Of a DNA stretch of 64,000 nucleotides, positions 40,447-49,047 are shown piece after piece. Every line of letters starts with the position of its first letter. Position 1 is the first letter of the stretch. Where the stretch lies: the NCBI GenBank assembly GCA_963810525.1, contig CAWENB010000006.1, forward strand, positions 62,001 through 126,000, read 5' to 3'. Both the position numbers and the translations under genes were made by a program. The notes under the pieces are model-generated. The model was not told the DNA's origin, searched no databases, and saw only the letters and a list, made by a program, of their open reading frames with translations. The DNA is from JAICLK01 sp963810525 (GTDB lineage: Bacteria > Patescibacteriota > Saccharimonadia > Saccharimonadales > UBA4665).

Positions 40447-41585
40447 CTAAAAAAGTAACTTAAGCTTGCGGTTTGCGGCAATCGCACCAGCCATTGCAGC
40501 TATTAAACCGAGTGTGAAGCTAAACTTCGGATCGAACTGCTGAGCGATCGCTACCAGGGTGCTTGCGACAAACACCGATGGAAAAACCAGACCGCCGCGG
40601 TAGCTCAAACCCTTCGACCAGCTAATAGCGGCAATTTTGACGATTGTCACCCATACCAGTCCGGCCACCCCGAGCGATGCCGCCTGATGCAGCATCGGCA
40701 TAATAGATTCATCGCCGGTAAACTCGACGAGCGAACCGCCCATGAGATACAAGAGCGATAAATCGTTCGAGGCAATCAGCCATCGCATCCACCAGACCTG
40801 CCCGCCTAGGAATGTCTGTATAGGTGTTATGCCCTGCAGAAAGAAGTGCATCGCATACACAACCGCAAAGCCGGCAATGATTAGAGCGGCGAGAACGGCA
40901 ATGCCTTGGATATTTATATGCCATTGTGACGGCGGTAACTTGGCGTAGGCTTTTGATTCAAGCAAGTTCAGAACAAGTATAGTTGTCAGTGACGCTAACG
41001 CTGCCACGCCAATGAACATGAGGTTAAGTTTGGCCCCGACTTGCTTGGTAACCAGCAAGCGGCCGAGCATACCGGCAATGAACGAGTCAAAAAATGCGGC
41101 AAGCAGCGCAATAAACCCGACCATGCCGAGTAGTTTCGGTATCGTTTTATCTTTGCTAAACCACCGGACTCCAACGTAGCTGCTTGCAATGATAGCTGCC
41201 GGCACAAGGATGGCTTCGGGCCCCAGTGAAGCCCCGGCCAGGAGCGAACAAATCCGATACCAAGCGTTTGTATAAAGTTTCGTATCGTGGGCGACGGCGC
41301 CTCACCCAAGCCTTTGCTTTGGTGTGTTTCCGAATTCGGGTCGAGTCGATGCTGTAGCCAGAAGAACGCCAGACCAAGCACAAAACAGGCCGGAACGACC
41401 AGCGCGCGCCGAACATCGGTGTTGAACCAATCTATCCAGGCGTAGTTTATTGCATTGCGAACGGCGGCCTCAAAATAGAAGTACGTCAGTGCAACCAACA
41501 GGGCGACGACAATAATCGCCGCCAATAAAGCCAAAACTTTGCCTGTGCTCAAATGTCTGTTAATCGGTCGTGTTTCACGACTCAT
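40447..41585 (-). pseudogene. ClC-type ion channel/transporter with frameshift
   Basis: Two overlapping minus-strand frames together encode one ClC-family protein. The 5' part (41585 to about 41250) gives an N-terminal helix and RNFIQTLGIGFV; the family motif then continues in another frame as SLLAGASLGPEAILVP and on to 40447 with about eight helices (for example WHINIQGIAVLAALIIAG). The switch is near 41245-41256, where one base appears to be missing. GASLGPE matches the ClC selectivity-filter/gating region of YfeO-like members. As read the gene is broken, either a real pseudogene or a single sequencing error. Confidence 0.75.
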
Positions 41586-41631
41586 CTGCTTTAAGCCTCA
41601 AAGCGTCAGGGCTAGGAATTATGTTTGTAAT

Positions 41632-41709
41632 TTATAGCACGCCGCGGCGACGTTGGCGGCGCCGGATGCCGGCTGCTGATACTGGGGTGAGTGGTCTGCC
41701 TATAACCAT
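41632..41709 (-). CDS. Basic mini-protein of 25 residues
   Basis: ATG at 41709 opens MVIGRPLTPVSAAGIRRRQRRRGVL. AAGGAGG sits 7 nt upstream and overlaps the stop codon of the DUF6325 gene, so both are translationally coupled. The Arg-rich tail suggests binding to nucleic acid or acidic membrane lipid. Too short to assign, but the excellent ribosome-binding site argues that it is translated. Confidence 0.55.
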   Translation of the reverse strand: MVIGRPLTPVSAAGIRRRQRRRGVL

Positions 41710-41722
41710 ATCGTAATCCTCC

Positions 41723-42175
41723 TTACTTCTTTGCTGCTAATGTGGCGGTATTTTCATGCTCGATTTCTTCGAGCGCGGCCTGCACTTTTTCCGGGTGGAT
41801 CCGGCCATCAGCGATGAGAAAACCGCCGGCATTGATCAGTGCCTGCTTGAGCCCCTTAGCCCACAGATGTTCAATGACTAAAATGCCGGCCGAAGTATTC
41901 GGCTTCATATCTTCGCCGACTGTTTCAACGTCGCTTTCGGTGAGCAGCGGCATATCATCATGCGGTGACACGTCGCCGACGGCTGATTTTATATCTTCAG
42001 ACTGACAGCTCATCTCGCCAGCCATCACCGTGCCGTCTTTGTCTTTCATAATAAACAACATGTCGATGACGCGGATGATGCCATTGTCGACGGCCTCGCT
42101 CAGCTCACGCATAATACTGCCATCAAAATTATTACCCTCAAATCCTACGACTACATAATCGATTGGTCCGAACAT
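41723..42175 (-). CDS. DUF6325-like (DUF1269-type) protein
   Basis: A 150-residue soluble protein beginning with GPIDYVVVGFEGNNFDGSIM and continuing GIIRVIDMLFIMKDKDGTV, the hallmark of DUF6325/DUF1269-like proteins; a later ILVIEHLWAKGLKQALINAGGFLIADGRI is also typical. In other bacteria these genes occur beside SHOCT or stress-related small proteins; the role is unknown. AGGAGGGG precedes the ATG. It is followed by the coupled mini-protein. Confidence 0.75.
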   Translation of the reverse strand: MFGPIDYVVVGFEGNNFDGSIMRELSEAVDNGIIRVIDMLFIMKDKDGTVMAGEMSCQSEDIKSAVGDVSPHDDMPLLTESDVETVGEDMKPNTSAGILVIEHLWAKGLKQALINAGGFLIADGRIHPEKVQAALEEIEHENTATLAAKK

Positions 42176-42296
42176 AAGCCCCTCCTTTTTCGCTTAACGA
42201 CTGCAATTATATGCGCTTCAGGCTAGAAATAATGTAACCTTAGTCACAGCCTGGTTGTGTTATTGGTAATCAGAACAGCCGAACGTTTATAAAAAA

Positions 42297-42325
42297 TTGC
42301 AAGTATTGAGTAAAGGTTATATAGT
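42297..42325 (+). promoter_or_regulatory. Promoter, near-leaderless
   Basis: TTGCAA (42297-42302), 17 bp, TATAGT (42320-42325); ATG 42335 is 9 nt after the -10 box. Confidence 0.65.
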
Positions 42326-42334
42326 AAATATCAT

Positions 42335-43747
42335 ATGACCGCAGGTGAGGCGGCGACGGCTTTCGAAATTGCCCGCGAGCCTGAATTGTCGCCGGCAACG
42401 ATGGAGTTTATAACGGGCGCCGCCAATCATGAAGCGAAGTTATTGCTCGAGCTATACTTTGCGCAAACCGCCGGGTTACTCGGCGAACTGAAACTGACAC
42501 AAAGCTTCAGAGAATTCCTTGGGCCCGAGGCCGAATGGTGTCCGTCGGATGAGTCCTTGGCTCGATACTGCGATGACAGCATGGGAGCTGTCGCACAGGT
42601 TGTGCGGCGAAAAATCAATACGCATACCAAGATTGCATTATCGGGATTTGAGCTTTGCGAAGACCGATTAGATCTCGGTGTGCCGATGGCCGCCGGACTG
42701 CTTCGCTGGAGTTTGGATTACCCGGATGTGTCATTGCAACGGCTGCTGGGCGGCACACGCTCAAATTCGCAAGTACGTACGCCGCAGTTTCGTACCCAGA
42801 CGCTGTTTGCCCTGGTTAGGGCAGCACGGCCGCTATCAATCAGTGAAATTGCCGGAGTTGAGCATTTGCCAAACGATAGTCAGGAATATAAAAATAAAAT
42901 AATTAGTATCGACAACTCAGTTCGCCGTCTTGAGATTGAGGGGCTGCTGACAGTAAAGCGCCAAATCACTGACAACCAAACTCAATTCGATATTGTGCCA
43001 TTGTCGAGGCAGATCAATCCGCGGTCACTACTTGTAGCCGGTATTTACGCTTATCGAACGCTCTGTGAAAGCCGCAGCCAAAGTAGTTTCAAGATGCTGG
43101 AGTGCCTTGATTTTATAGAGGCCTGGATGGCTAGTCGGGGTGAACCAACCGACAAAGCAGAGCTGCGCCAACAACTGAACGATACCCTATGTCGTACCGG
43201 ATCTGAGCGGCATCAGCGCTGGTTGCCTGGTTTAAAACGAAACGAAAAGTTTAGCGAAACCGGCTTGACGAGCGTAGCTTTAGTAGAAGACTTTCGTCAA
43301 GCTCTGACTGACTTTGTTGGAATCTTGCAGGCGATTGACGGCCAGGCCGATGAGACTATTCGCAACGGGTATGCACTGGCGGAGGAAATTGCCGGCAATG
43401 ACGCCTATAAAGGCATGCTTATCAATAAGGCTCATCGCTTTTCTCATGATGCAAATAGTCAACCACATGCCGAAACTTGCGCTCAAATTCTCGCATTGGT
43501 GGCCGAAGAAGGTACGCTCAGTGTTGCCGCGCTTCATCGATTGTACGTGCATCGATACAGGAAGGTTGGTGCAAGCCTGATCCGCAACGCGACGCGTCTC
43601 ATGGCCGATGATCAATTACTGCGTGTAGACACGCAGCCGGTCAGTGATTCAAGGCGACATCCGGCGCACTTTTTCTCACTTACGCCTGCGGCTTATGATC
43701 GATATCCGGCACTGGCCAGTATGAAACGTCCGAAATCTACTCCTTGA
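42335..43747 (+). CDS. Putative winged-helix regulatory protein
   Basis: A 470-residue soluble protein, mostly helical. Two stretches look like winged helices: RPLSISEIAGVEHLP...SVRRLEIEGLLTVKRQITD (about 170-215) and GTLSVAALHRLYVHRYRKVGASLIRNATRLMADDQLLRVD (about 395-435). The N-terminal region (SFREFLGPEAEWCPSDESLARY) may be another helical domain. This suggests a DNA-binding or chromosome-associated protein, but there is no recognised family. Its 3' end overlaps the convergent gpmA gene by 11 nt. Confidence 0.6.
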   Translation: MTAGEAATAFEIAREPELSPATMEFITGAANHEAKLLLELYFAQTAGLLGELKLTQSFREFLGPEAEWCPSDESLARYCDDSMGAVAQVVRRKINTHTKIALSGFELCEDRLDLGVPMAAGLLRWSLDYPDVSLQRLLGGTRSNSQVRTPQFRTQTLFALVRAARPLSISEIAGVEHLPNDSQEYKNKIISIDNSVRRLEIEGLLTVKRQITDNQTQFDIVPLSRQINPRSLLVAGIYAYRTLCESRSQSSFKMLECLDFIEAWMASRGEPTDKAELRQQLNDTLCRTGSERHQRWLPGLKRNEKFSETGLTSVALVEDFRQALTDFVGILQAIDGQADETIRNGYALAEEIAGNDAYKGMLINKAHRFSHDANSQPHAETCAQILALVAEEGTLSVAALHRLYVHRYRKVGASLIRNATRLMADDQLLRVDTQPVSDSRRHPAHFFSLTPAAYDRYPALASMKRPKSTP

Positions 43748-44393
43748 GATATGTGCTGTTCACGGTTACGAACGGCAACGCCGAGACCTCGGTCTTGCGG
43801 ACCTGTTTGGCGGTGATACGAACTTCGTAATTGTAGATCACGATTTCCTGCAGCGGCATTTCCAGCGTTTCAACCTGCAGGTCGTCGAGTCCGTCGAGAT
43901 GCTTGATTAAAGCACGAAGCGTGTTGCCGTGTGCTACTATCAATACACTGTTGCCGCGCCTGAGTTCAGGCAGCACCGAGACTTCGAAGTACAGCACGAC
44001 CCGGCGGTACACCATCTTTAGCGTTTCACCGCCGGGGATAGGTTCATTCCAGCCTCGCCGGAATTTGATGTATTGCGAATCGCCGTAGCGATTAATGATT
44101 TCGGAATGGTTGAGCCCTGTAAACTCGCCGTAATCACGTTCATTGAGCGCGTCGTCGGTGTGTATTGCCAGCTTGTCCCAGCCATTGTCTACTATGATTA
44201 TGTCAAGCGTGTCGCGAGCCCGCATGAGTACGGACGAGAAAGCGACGTCCGGGCGAAGGTCCTTAATAGATACGGCCATTTGCGAAGCTTGTACCCGGCC
44301 GCGCTGTGTCAACGGCGGATCGTGTAACCCCGTGAATCGTTCGGCAGCATTATACTCAGACTCACCGTGCCGAGCGAGCATCAAATACGACAT
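43737..44393 (-). CDS. gpmA: 2,3-bisphosphoglycerate-dependent phosphoglycerate mutase
   Basis: A 218-residue histidine phosphatase-fold enzyme. Catalytic motif ARHGESEYN (His9-type), FTGLHDPPLTQRG, ERDYGEFTGLN (catalytic Glu) and the second His in IVAHGNTLRALIKHLDG are conserved and match GpmA rather than a general phosphatase. It interconverts 3- and 2-phosphoglycerate in lower glycolysis, feeding enolase and thus PEP, a double substrate of the shikimate pathway encoded nearby. Confidence 0.92.
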   Translation of the reverse strand: MSYLMLARHGESEYNAAERFTGLHDPPLTQRGRVQASQMAVSIKDLRPDVAFSSVLMRARDTLDIIIVDNGWDKLAIHTDDALNERDYGEFTGLNHSEIINRYGDSQYIKFRRGWNEPIPGGETLKMVYRRVVLYFEVSVLPELRRGNSVLIVAHGNTLRALIKHLDGLDDLQVETLEMPLQEIVIYNYEVRITAKQVRKTEVSALPFVTVNSTYLKE

Positions 44394-44569
44394 AGCTTCA
44401 TTTTACCATAAGAATTTTTAACCGAAGTGCTTGTCCGGGAATTGCTAAAACAGGCTGCCGTGACGGCAATTTTGCCATAAGGCGGAGGATGTTCGACGGC
44501 CGTATGTGACATATTTCAGGCCTTCGTTAAAACTGTTTCGGTAGGTGGCAATAAGCTTATGTTATACGG

Positions 44570-44575
44570 TAAAAT
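44570..44575 (+). promoter_or_regulatory. -10 box, leaderless start
   Basis: TAAAAT (44570-44575) followed after exactly 7 nt by ATG 44583, the chosen start. The upstream in-frame ATG at 44559 would place the box inside the coding region. Confidence 0.5.
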
Positions 44576-44582
44576 AGCTTTA

Positions 44583-46514
44583 ATGGACTATCGATTTGTC
44601 GAGTATGTCAAAACATTGCATGCTCGCGGCTATACTTTGGAGCAAATCAGTACCATCCTTGCGCAGGAATCAATCGATGCCGCTTCTATTCATGCCCTTT
44701 TGACCGCCGCGGGTCTGGAGCAGACTGTAGCGACGAATGCTCAGACGATTATGCAGACCGGTGCCAATCAGACGGAGCACCCGAATGATTCGTCGCTGCA
44801 GCAATATGTGACTTACGTGCGGGCTATGCTGGCAAATGGTACCAGCCAATCGGCAATTGAGCAGGATCTGGCGTCACGCGGTGCCGATCCCCGGACGATA
44901 ACAACTCTACTGCAACTGGCAAGACAGGCAACTCCGTATCCACAAACCGGCCAGGTAGCGCCACCCGGCGTGACGGTTTTGTCTGCCGCCTCTGTTCTGC
45001 CGGTGGCCCTGACCAAGCCTTCAGCGGGCCCTGGGGCGCGCCAAGTACAGACACAACCGGCAGGCCTCGCGGCGCTTCCTGCGCAAATCGACAATACGGC
45101 AACGCAACCTACGGGGGACACCACTAAATCTCACTACAATGCCGAACGAACGGTACTTTTACATTCTGACGAGGAGTATTCAGGACCGCGGCCGCTTACA
45201 AAATTGCGTCACTGGGTGCGCAGCGTCAATGAAATTTCAGAAGTCGGCGCTGAAGCTATAACAGCCGCGTCCGGTCCGGAAAAACCGGAATCTTCTCTAC
45301 CGGCTGCCGTCGAACACTTGAACAAAGTGGCCGATCATCTGGAATCGGTCGCCAATATGATGGAAAAGGAAGTCAGGGGTTTAGCTGCAAACGGACCGGA
45401 CGGGAATGTTCACGCCGCCTCGGTTCCGGCAATGTCTAACATGTCACCGGCACAATCTCTCGCCGCGACTTCCTCGCGTCCGGCTGCGGTGCCATTTCCA
45501 TGGCCGGCATCAACGCCAAATCCGTTACCTGCGGCCAGTGCGGCTCCTCCAGTTACGGCTCCCGTGGCGGCTAAACCAATTCGAAAAGACTGGCTGGTAG
45601 CAACGGCGGTTATCTATGCCGTGGTACTAGGATTGTCATTGCGGACTGGCCATAAATCCGTCACCTGGCTGGCGCTGCTCAGTATGAACGTGTTCGGGAC
45701 GGTAGCATACAACCTGCTGCTGAAGCGATCCGAGTGGAAAAAGGTCGATCAATGGGTGACCGCGGCGGTCATGCAGACCGGTCTGGCAATACCGTTTCTC
45801 ATCAAGGAGATCATCTGGCCGATTCATTTCCCGGCCTTCACCCCGTTTGAGCTGCTGCTGATGGGATACTGCGTCATCGCCCTTATAACCATGCAGATTT
45901 GCAACGTCAAATCTTTACAATATCTGGAAGCTAGCGTCTATTCGGTTGTATTCAATTCGCGCATAATTCTGGCGACTTTGTTCGGGGCATTTTTCTTATC
46001 CGAAGCGATCGGTATATGGGCGCTTGCCGGCGGACTAATTATATTTGCGGCAATATTCGTGGTTCGACAAAAGAGTACGAAGTCAATCGCGAAGCTCGGC
46101 GTGATGTATGGACTGGGGGCGGCCTTTGCAATGAGTTCCATGAACACCTGTGAGAAGGAGCTCATCAAATTGGTCGGCTGGCCGCAATATGTGTTTCCGG
46201 TTTGGGCCACGGCGGCACTGCTCATGTGGCTTATCGTCCGCATGCGGCGGACGCCTATACCGTTACGTATGATCGTACATCCGCAGGGCCTGACTATGAT
46301 GTCGGCACGCGCTTTTGCCGGTATCGGTTTCACGGCTTCCCTGATGTTCGGTCCGGTGGCCGTCTCGAGTTACGTCTCAAGTTTGAGCGTCGTATTTTTG
46401 GTAATTTTCGGCATGCTGTACTTCGGTGAGTGGGATTACCTGAAATCAAAGGTCATCGCCACGATTTTGTCGATTCTTGGGTTAACGTTCATCCTGTTCG
46501 ATGGTTTGCGCTAA
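44583..46514 (+). CDS. EamA/DMT-type transporter with helical-repeat N-terminus
   Basis: A 643-residue membrane protein. The N-terminus holds two copies of a roughly 38-residue helical motif (YVKTLHARGYTLEQISTIL...SIHALL and YVRAMLANGTSQSAIEQDL...TITTLL). A disordered Pro/Ala/Thr-rich linker (about 100-330) with a helix LPAAVEHLNKVADHLESVAN follows, then about ten helices of the drug/metabolite transporter fold (LEASVYSVVFNSRIILATLFGAFFLSE is EamA-like). It probably exports a small metabolite; its place beside the shikimate operon makes an aromatic compound conceivable but unproven. Convergent with aroC. Confidence 0.75.
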   Translation: MDYRFVEYVKTLHARGYTLEQISTILAQESIDAASIHALLTAAGLEQTVATNAQTIMQTGANQTEHPNDSSLQQYVTYVRAMLANGTSQSAIEQDLASRGADPRTITTLLQLARQATPYPQTGQVAPPGVTVLSAASVLPVALTKPSAGPGARQVQTQPAGLAALPAQIDNTATQPTGDTTKSHYNAERTVLLHSDEEYSGPRPLTKLRHWVRSVNEISEVGAEAITAASGPEKPESSLPAAVEHLNKVADHLESVANMMEKEVRGLAANGPDGNVHAASVPAMSNMSPAQSLAATSSRPAAVPFPWPASTPNPLPAASAAPPVTAPVAAKPIRKDWLVATAVIYAVVLGLSLRTGHKSVTWLALLSMNVFGTVAYNLLLKRSEWKKVDQWVTAAVMQTGLAIPFLIKEIIWPIHFPAFTPFELLLMGYCVIALITMQICNVKSLQYLEASVYSVVFNSRIILATLFGAFFLSEAIGIWALAGGLIIFAAIFVVRQKSTKSIAKLGVMYGLGAAFAMSSMNTCEKELIKLVGWPQYVFPVWATAALLMWLIVRMRRTPIPLRMIVHPQGLTMMSARAFAGIGFTASLMFGPVAVSSYVSSLSVVFLVIFGMLYFGEWDYLKSKVIATILSILGLTFILFDGLR

Positions 46515-46541
46515 TTGATTGGCTGAATGCACCGGCAGGTG

Positions 46542-48197
46542 CTAACTCGTTGCTTTATATAAGGCATTGGACTGCGGATTTTGCAGGACCGCTCCAACCA
46601 GGCGTAATTTTTCACTGGCTGCGGCCATGGTTTCATATGATGCTGCCGGCGGCTGAACGTCCCAGTGTATTTGCGGGTTGTAGATTTCAAGCGACTGCGC
46701 GTAGTACGTTTCTTCGGACCCAACATACAGGTCGACCAGCATGACGGTAGCGGCAGCGGTGCCGAAATAGGAGTAAAGGGCAGCCGGCAGATTTTGCGAG
46801 TGCATCAGGCGGATTTTGCGGACGAACGGTATGTCGAGCTCTTTGAACGTCTTTCCGATCGGCCGTCCGCCAACGACTGTGCTATGCGCGGATGCAAATT
46901 GCTTGGTGGCCGCATCAATGAAAGTTGTCCCGGCTACTTCCAGTACCTGGCCGTCCTTTTGAGACTTAGTGCAGATAACACGAATACTGTCGTCCTGATG
47001 CAGGATGTCCATACTGGTCGGACCGAATTGTCGCTCAAGTACGTCGCTGGCCAGATTGTTGTCATTGGTTTTAGGGGGATTAAGTATCGGTGAGACGTCG
47101 CGATTCGGAAGCGGGTATAAGTTTTGGGCCTTATGCCTTAAATACAAATCCATAACGACAAGTGCTGCCATTGCTTCGACAATCGGAACAGCCCGCGGCA
47201 GCACGCACGGGTCGTGGCGTCCGGCAGCTTCGAGAGTGGTTGGTTGAAATTTCAGATCTATCGTCTGCTGCTGTTTTTTAATGGTTGAAACAGATTTAAA
47301 CGCTACCCGGTAGCTGACCATTTCGCCAGTGGAAATACCGCCGAGTGTGCCGCCGGCATGGTTTGTGCGGGTGTGCACCTCGCCGCCCTGGACCTCGAAC
47401 GCATCGTTATGCTGACTACCGCGCATCGTTACGCCCGCGAATCCGGAGCCTATGTCGAAACCCTTGACGGCGTTGATGCTGAGCATGGCCTTGCCGAGTT
47501 CCGAATTCAGCTTTTCGAATACCGGGTCGCCAAGACCGACCGGCAATCCCTTGATAGTGCCACGGATAATGCCGCCGATAGAGTCGCCGTCGTCACGGAC
47601 CTCTTCAACCAGGCGGATCATTTGTTCGGCAATGGCCGGGTCAGGGCAGCGGATGATATTCGATTCCACGGCGGTCATGGTCGCTGTTGCCGGATCGAAT
47701 TGGGTAATAATGTTGCCGACCTGCTCGACGTATGCGAGAAAGTCAACACCGAGCTTCTGCTTTAAAAATTTTTTGGCGATAGCACCGGCTGCAACCCTTG
47801 CCAATGTTTCCCGGGCTGATGCCCGGCCACTTCCGCGCCAATCACGCAAGCCGTATTTCAGCTGGTACGTATAATCCGCGTGCCCCGGCCGGAACTTATC
47901 CTTCATGTTCAGGTAGTCTTCGGAGCGGACATCGTAGTTGTAGGCGATAAGCAAAATCGGAGTGCCGGTAGTTTTACCCTCGAAGACACCGGCCAAAATG
48001 TGAATGACATCCTGTTCTTTGCGCGGCGTCGTAATGGCGCTCTGGCCCGGATGCCGCCGGTCGAGTTCGGCCTGGATTTCGGCTTCCGAAATTTCGAGAC
48101 CGGGCGGGCAGCCATCCACGACAGCACCCACAGCTCCACCGTGCGATTCGCCGAACGTCGCGATTTTGAAAAGGGTTCCAAAAGTGTTGCCTGCCAT
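46542..48197 (-). CDS. aroC: Chorismate synthase with C-terminal extension
   Basis: A 551-residue protein. Residues 1-360 are chorismate synthase (GESHGGAVGAVVDGCPPGL, HPGQSAITTPRKEQD, RASARETLARVAAGAI, GRHDPCVLPRAVPIVEAMAALV), which makes chorismate from EPSP using reduced FMN. The usual length is about 350-390, so about 170 residues are extra. The extension (about 380-515) includes FASAHSTVVGGRPIGKTFKELD and FVRKIRL, which resembles chorismate-pyruvate lyase (UbiC/DUF98-type) folds that convert chorismate to 4-hydroxybenzoate. That part is my inference from pattern. Last gene of the shikimate operon. Confidence 0.9.
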   Translation of the reverse strand: MAGNTFGTLFKIATFGESHGGAVGAVVDGCPPGLEISEAEIQAELDRRHPGQSAITTPRKEQDVIHILAGVFEGKTTGTPILLIAYNYDVRSEDYLNMKDKFRPGHADYTYQLKYGLRDWRGSGRASARETLARVAAGAIAKKFLKQKLGVDFLAYVEQVGNIITQFDPATATMTAVESNIIRCPDPAIAEQMIRLVEEVRDDGDSIGGIIRGTIKGLPVGLGDPVFEKLNSELGKAMLSINAVKGFDIGSGFAGVTMRGSQHNDAFEVQGGEVHTRTNHAGGTLGGISTGEMVSYRVAFKSVSTIKKQQQTIDLKFQPTTLEAAGRHDPCVLPRAVPIVEAMAALVVMDLYLRHKAQNLYPLPNRDVSPILNPPKTNDNNLASDVLERQFGPTSMDILHQDDSIRVICTKSQKDGQVLEVAGTTFIDAATKQFASAHSTVVGGRPIGKTFKELDIPFVRKIRLMHSQNLPAALYSYFGTAAATVMLVDLYVGSEETYYAQSLEIYNPQIHWDVQPPAASYETMAAASEKLRLVGAVLQNPQSNALYKATS

Positions 48198-48213
48198 ATT
48201 TGCTCTCCGTTTT

Positions 48214-49047
48214 TTAGGTTGTCTGTTCCAGTTTTGCTAATAGGGTTTGCCGCATAACATCCTGCGGGGCTTCAAGACCTGTAAAGAGTTCAAATTGGAT
48301 GAATGCCTGCTGGAGCAACATCTCGCAGCCTCGAATAACGGTAGCGCCTCGCGCCTCGGCCGTATGCAACAGCTTTGTTGTATAGGGTGTGTAAACGATA
48401 TCGAACACGACTTGCCCGGCTCGAAGCACTGCCTCGGGGATAGGCATAGAATTGGTATCCGGCTGCATGCCGATCGGCGTCGTGTTGACGATAACATCGG
48501 CTTTTTGAAGCCGGTCAGCGTCGTCGAGCGGAGTACAGCCGCAATTGAATTCCGCCGCCAGTTGTTTGGCTTTGTCTTCATTCCGGTTATGGATAGTTAC
48601 ATTCGCACCTTCGCTGGTGAGCGCGTACAGTACGGAGCGCGCCGCGCCGCCGCCGCCGATTAGCGAAACGCGTTTTTCCTTAAGCTGAGTATGCGGCTGA
48701 ATGGCGGCCAGAAAGCCTTGCCAATCAGTATTGTAACCTGTAAGTCTTTCGTCGTCCTTGACAACGGTGTTGACCGCTCCGATCTTTTGCGCGGACTCGT
48801 TGACCTGGTCAAGAAGTGGAAGAACGGCTTGCTTGTACGGCATGGTGCAGCTCAGACCCCGAACATGTTTCATGGTTCTTATGCCTTTTAAAAATTCGGG
48901 CAAGTGTGTTAATTCGCTGGCTATATATACGAATTGGTCGTCGATGCCCAAACCCGCGTAGCCGGCATTGTGTATCTCAGGCGACCGTGAATGGGTAACC
49001 GGATCGCCGATGACCATGCAAATCTTGGTTCTTGCGTTTATGCTCAT
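48214..49047 (-). CDS. aroE: Shikimate dehydrogenase
   Basis: A 277-residue NADP-dependent enzyme that reduces 3-dehydroshikimate. Substrate-site SRSPEIHN, catalytic Lys in TMPYK, Asp in GYNTDWQGF, nucleotide-binding LIGGGGAARSVLYAL and NRNEDKA, and C-terminal CEMLLQQAFIQFELFTG are all conserved. Its start overlaps the aroA-aroK stop by 4 nt; aroC follows 16 nt downstream. Confidence 0.95.
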   Translation of the reverse strand: MSINARTKICMVIGDPVTHSRSPEIHNAGYAGLGIDDQFVYIASELTHLPEFLKGIRTMKHVRGLSCTMPYKQAVLPLLDQVNESAQKIGAVNTVVKDDERLTGYNTDWQGFLAAIQPHTQLKEKRVSLIGGGGAARSVLYALTSEGANVTIHNRNEDKAKQLAAEFNCGCTPLDDADRLQKADVIVNTTPIGMQPDTNSMPIPEAVLRAGQVVFDIVYTPYTTKLLHTAEARGATVIRGCEMLLQQAFIQFELFTGLEAPQDVMRQTLLAKLEQTT

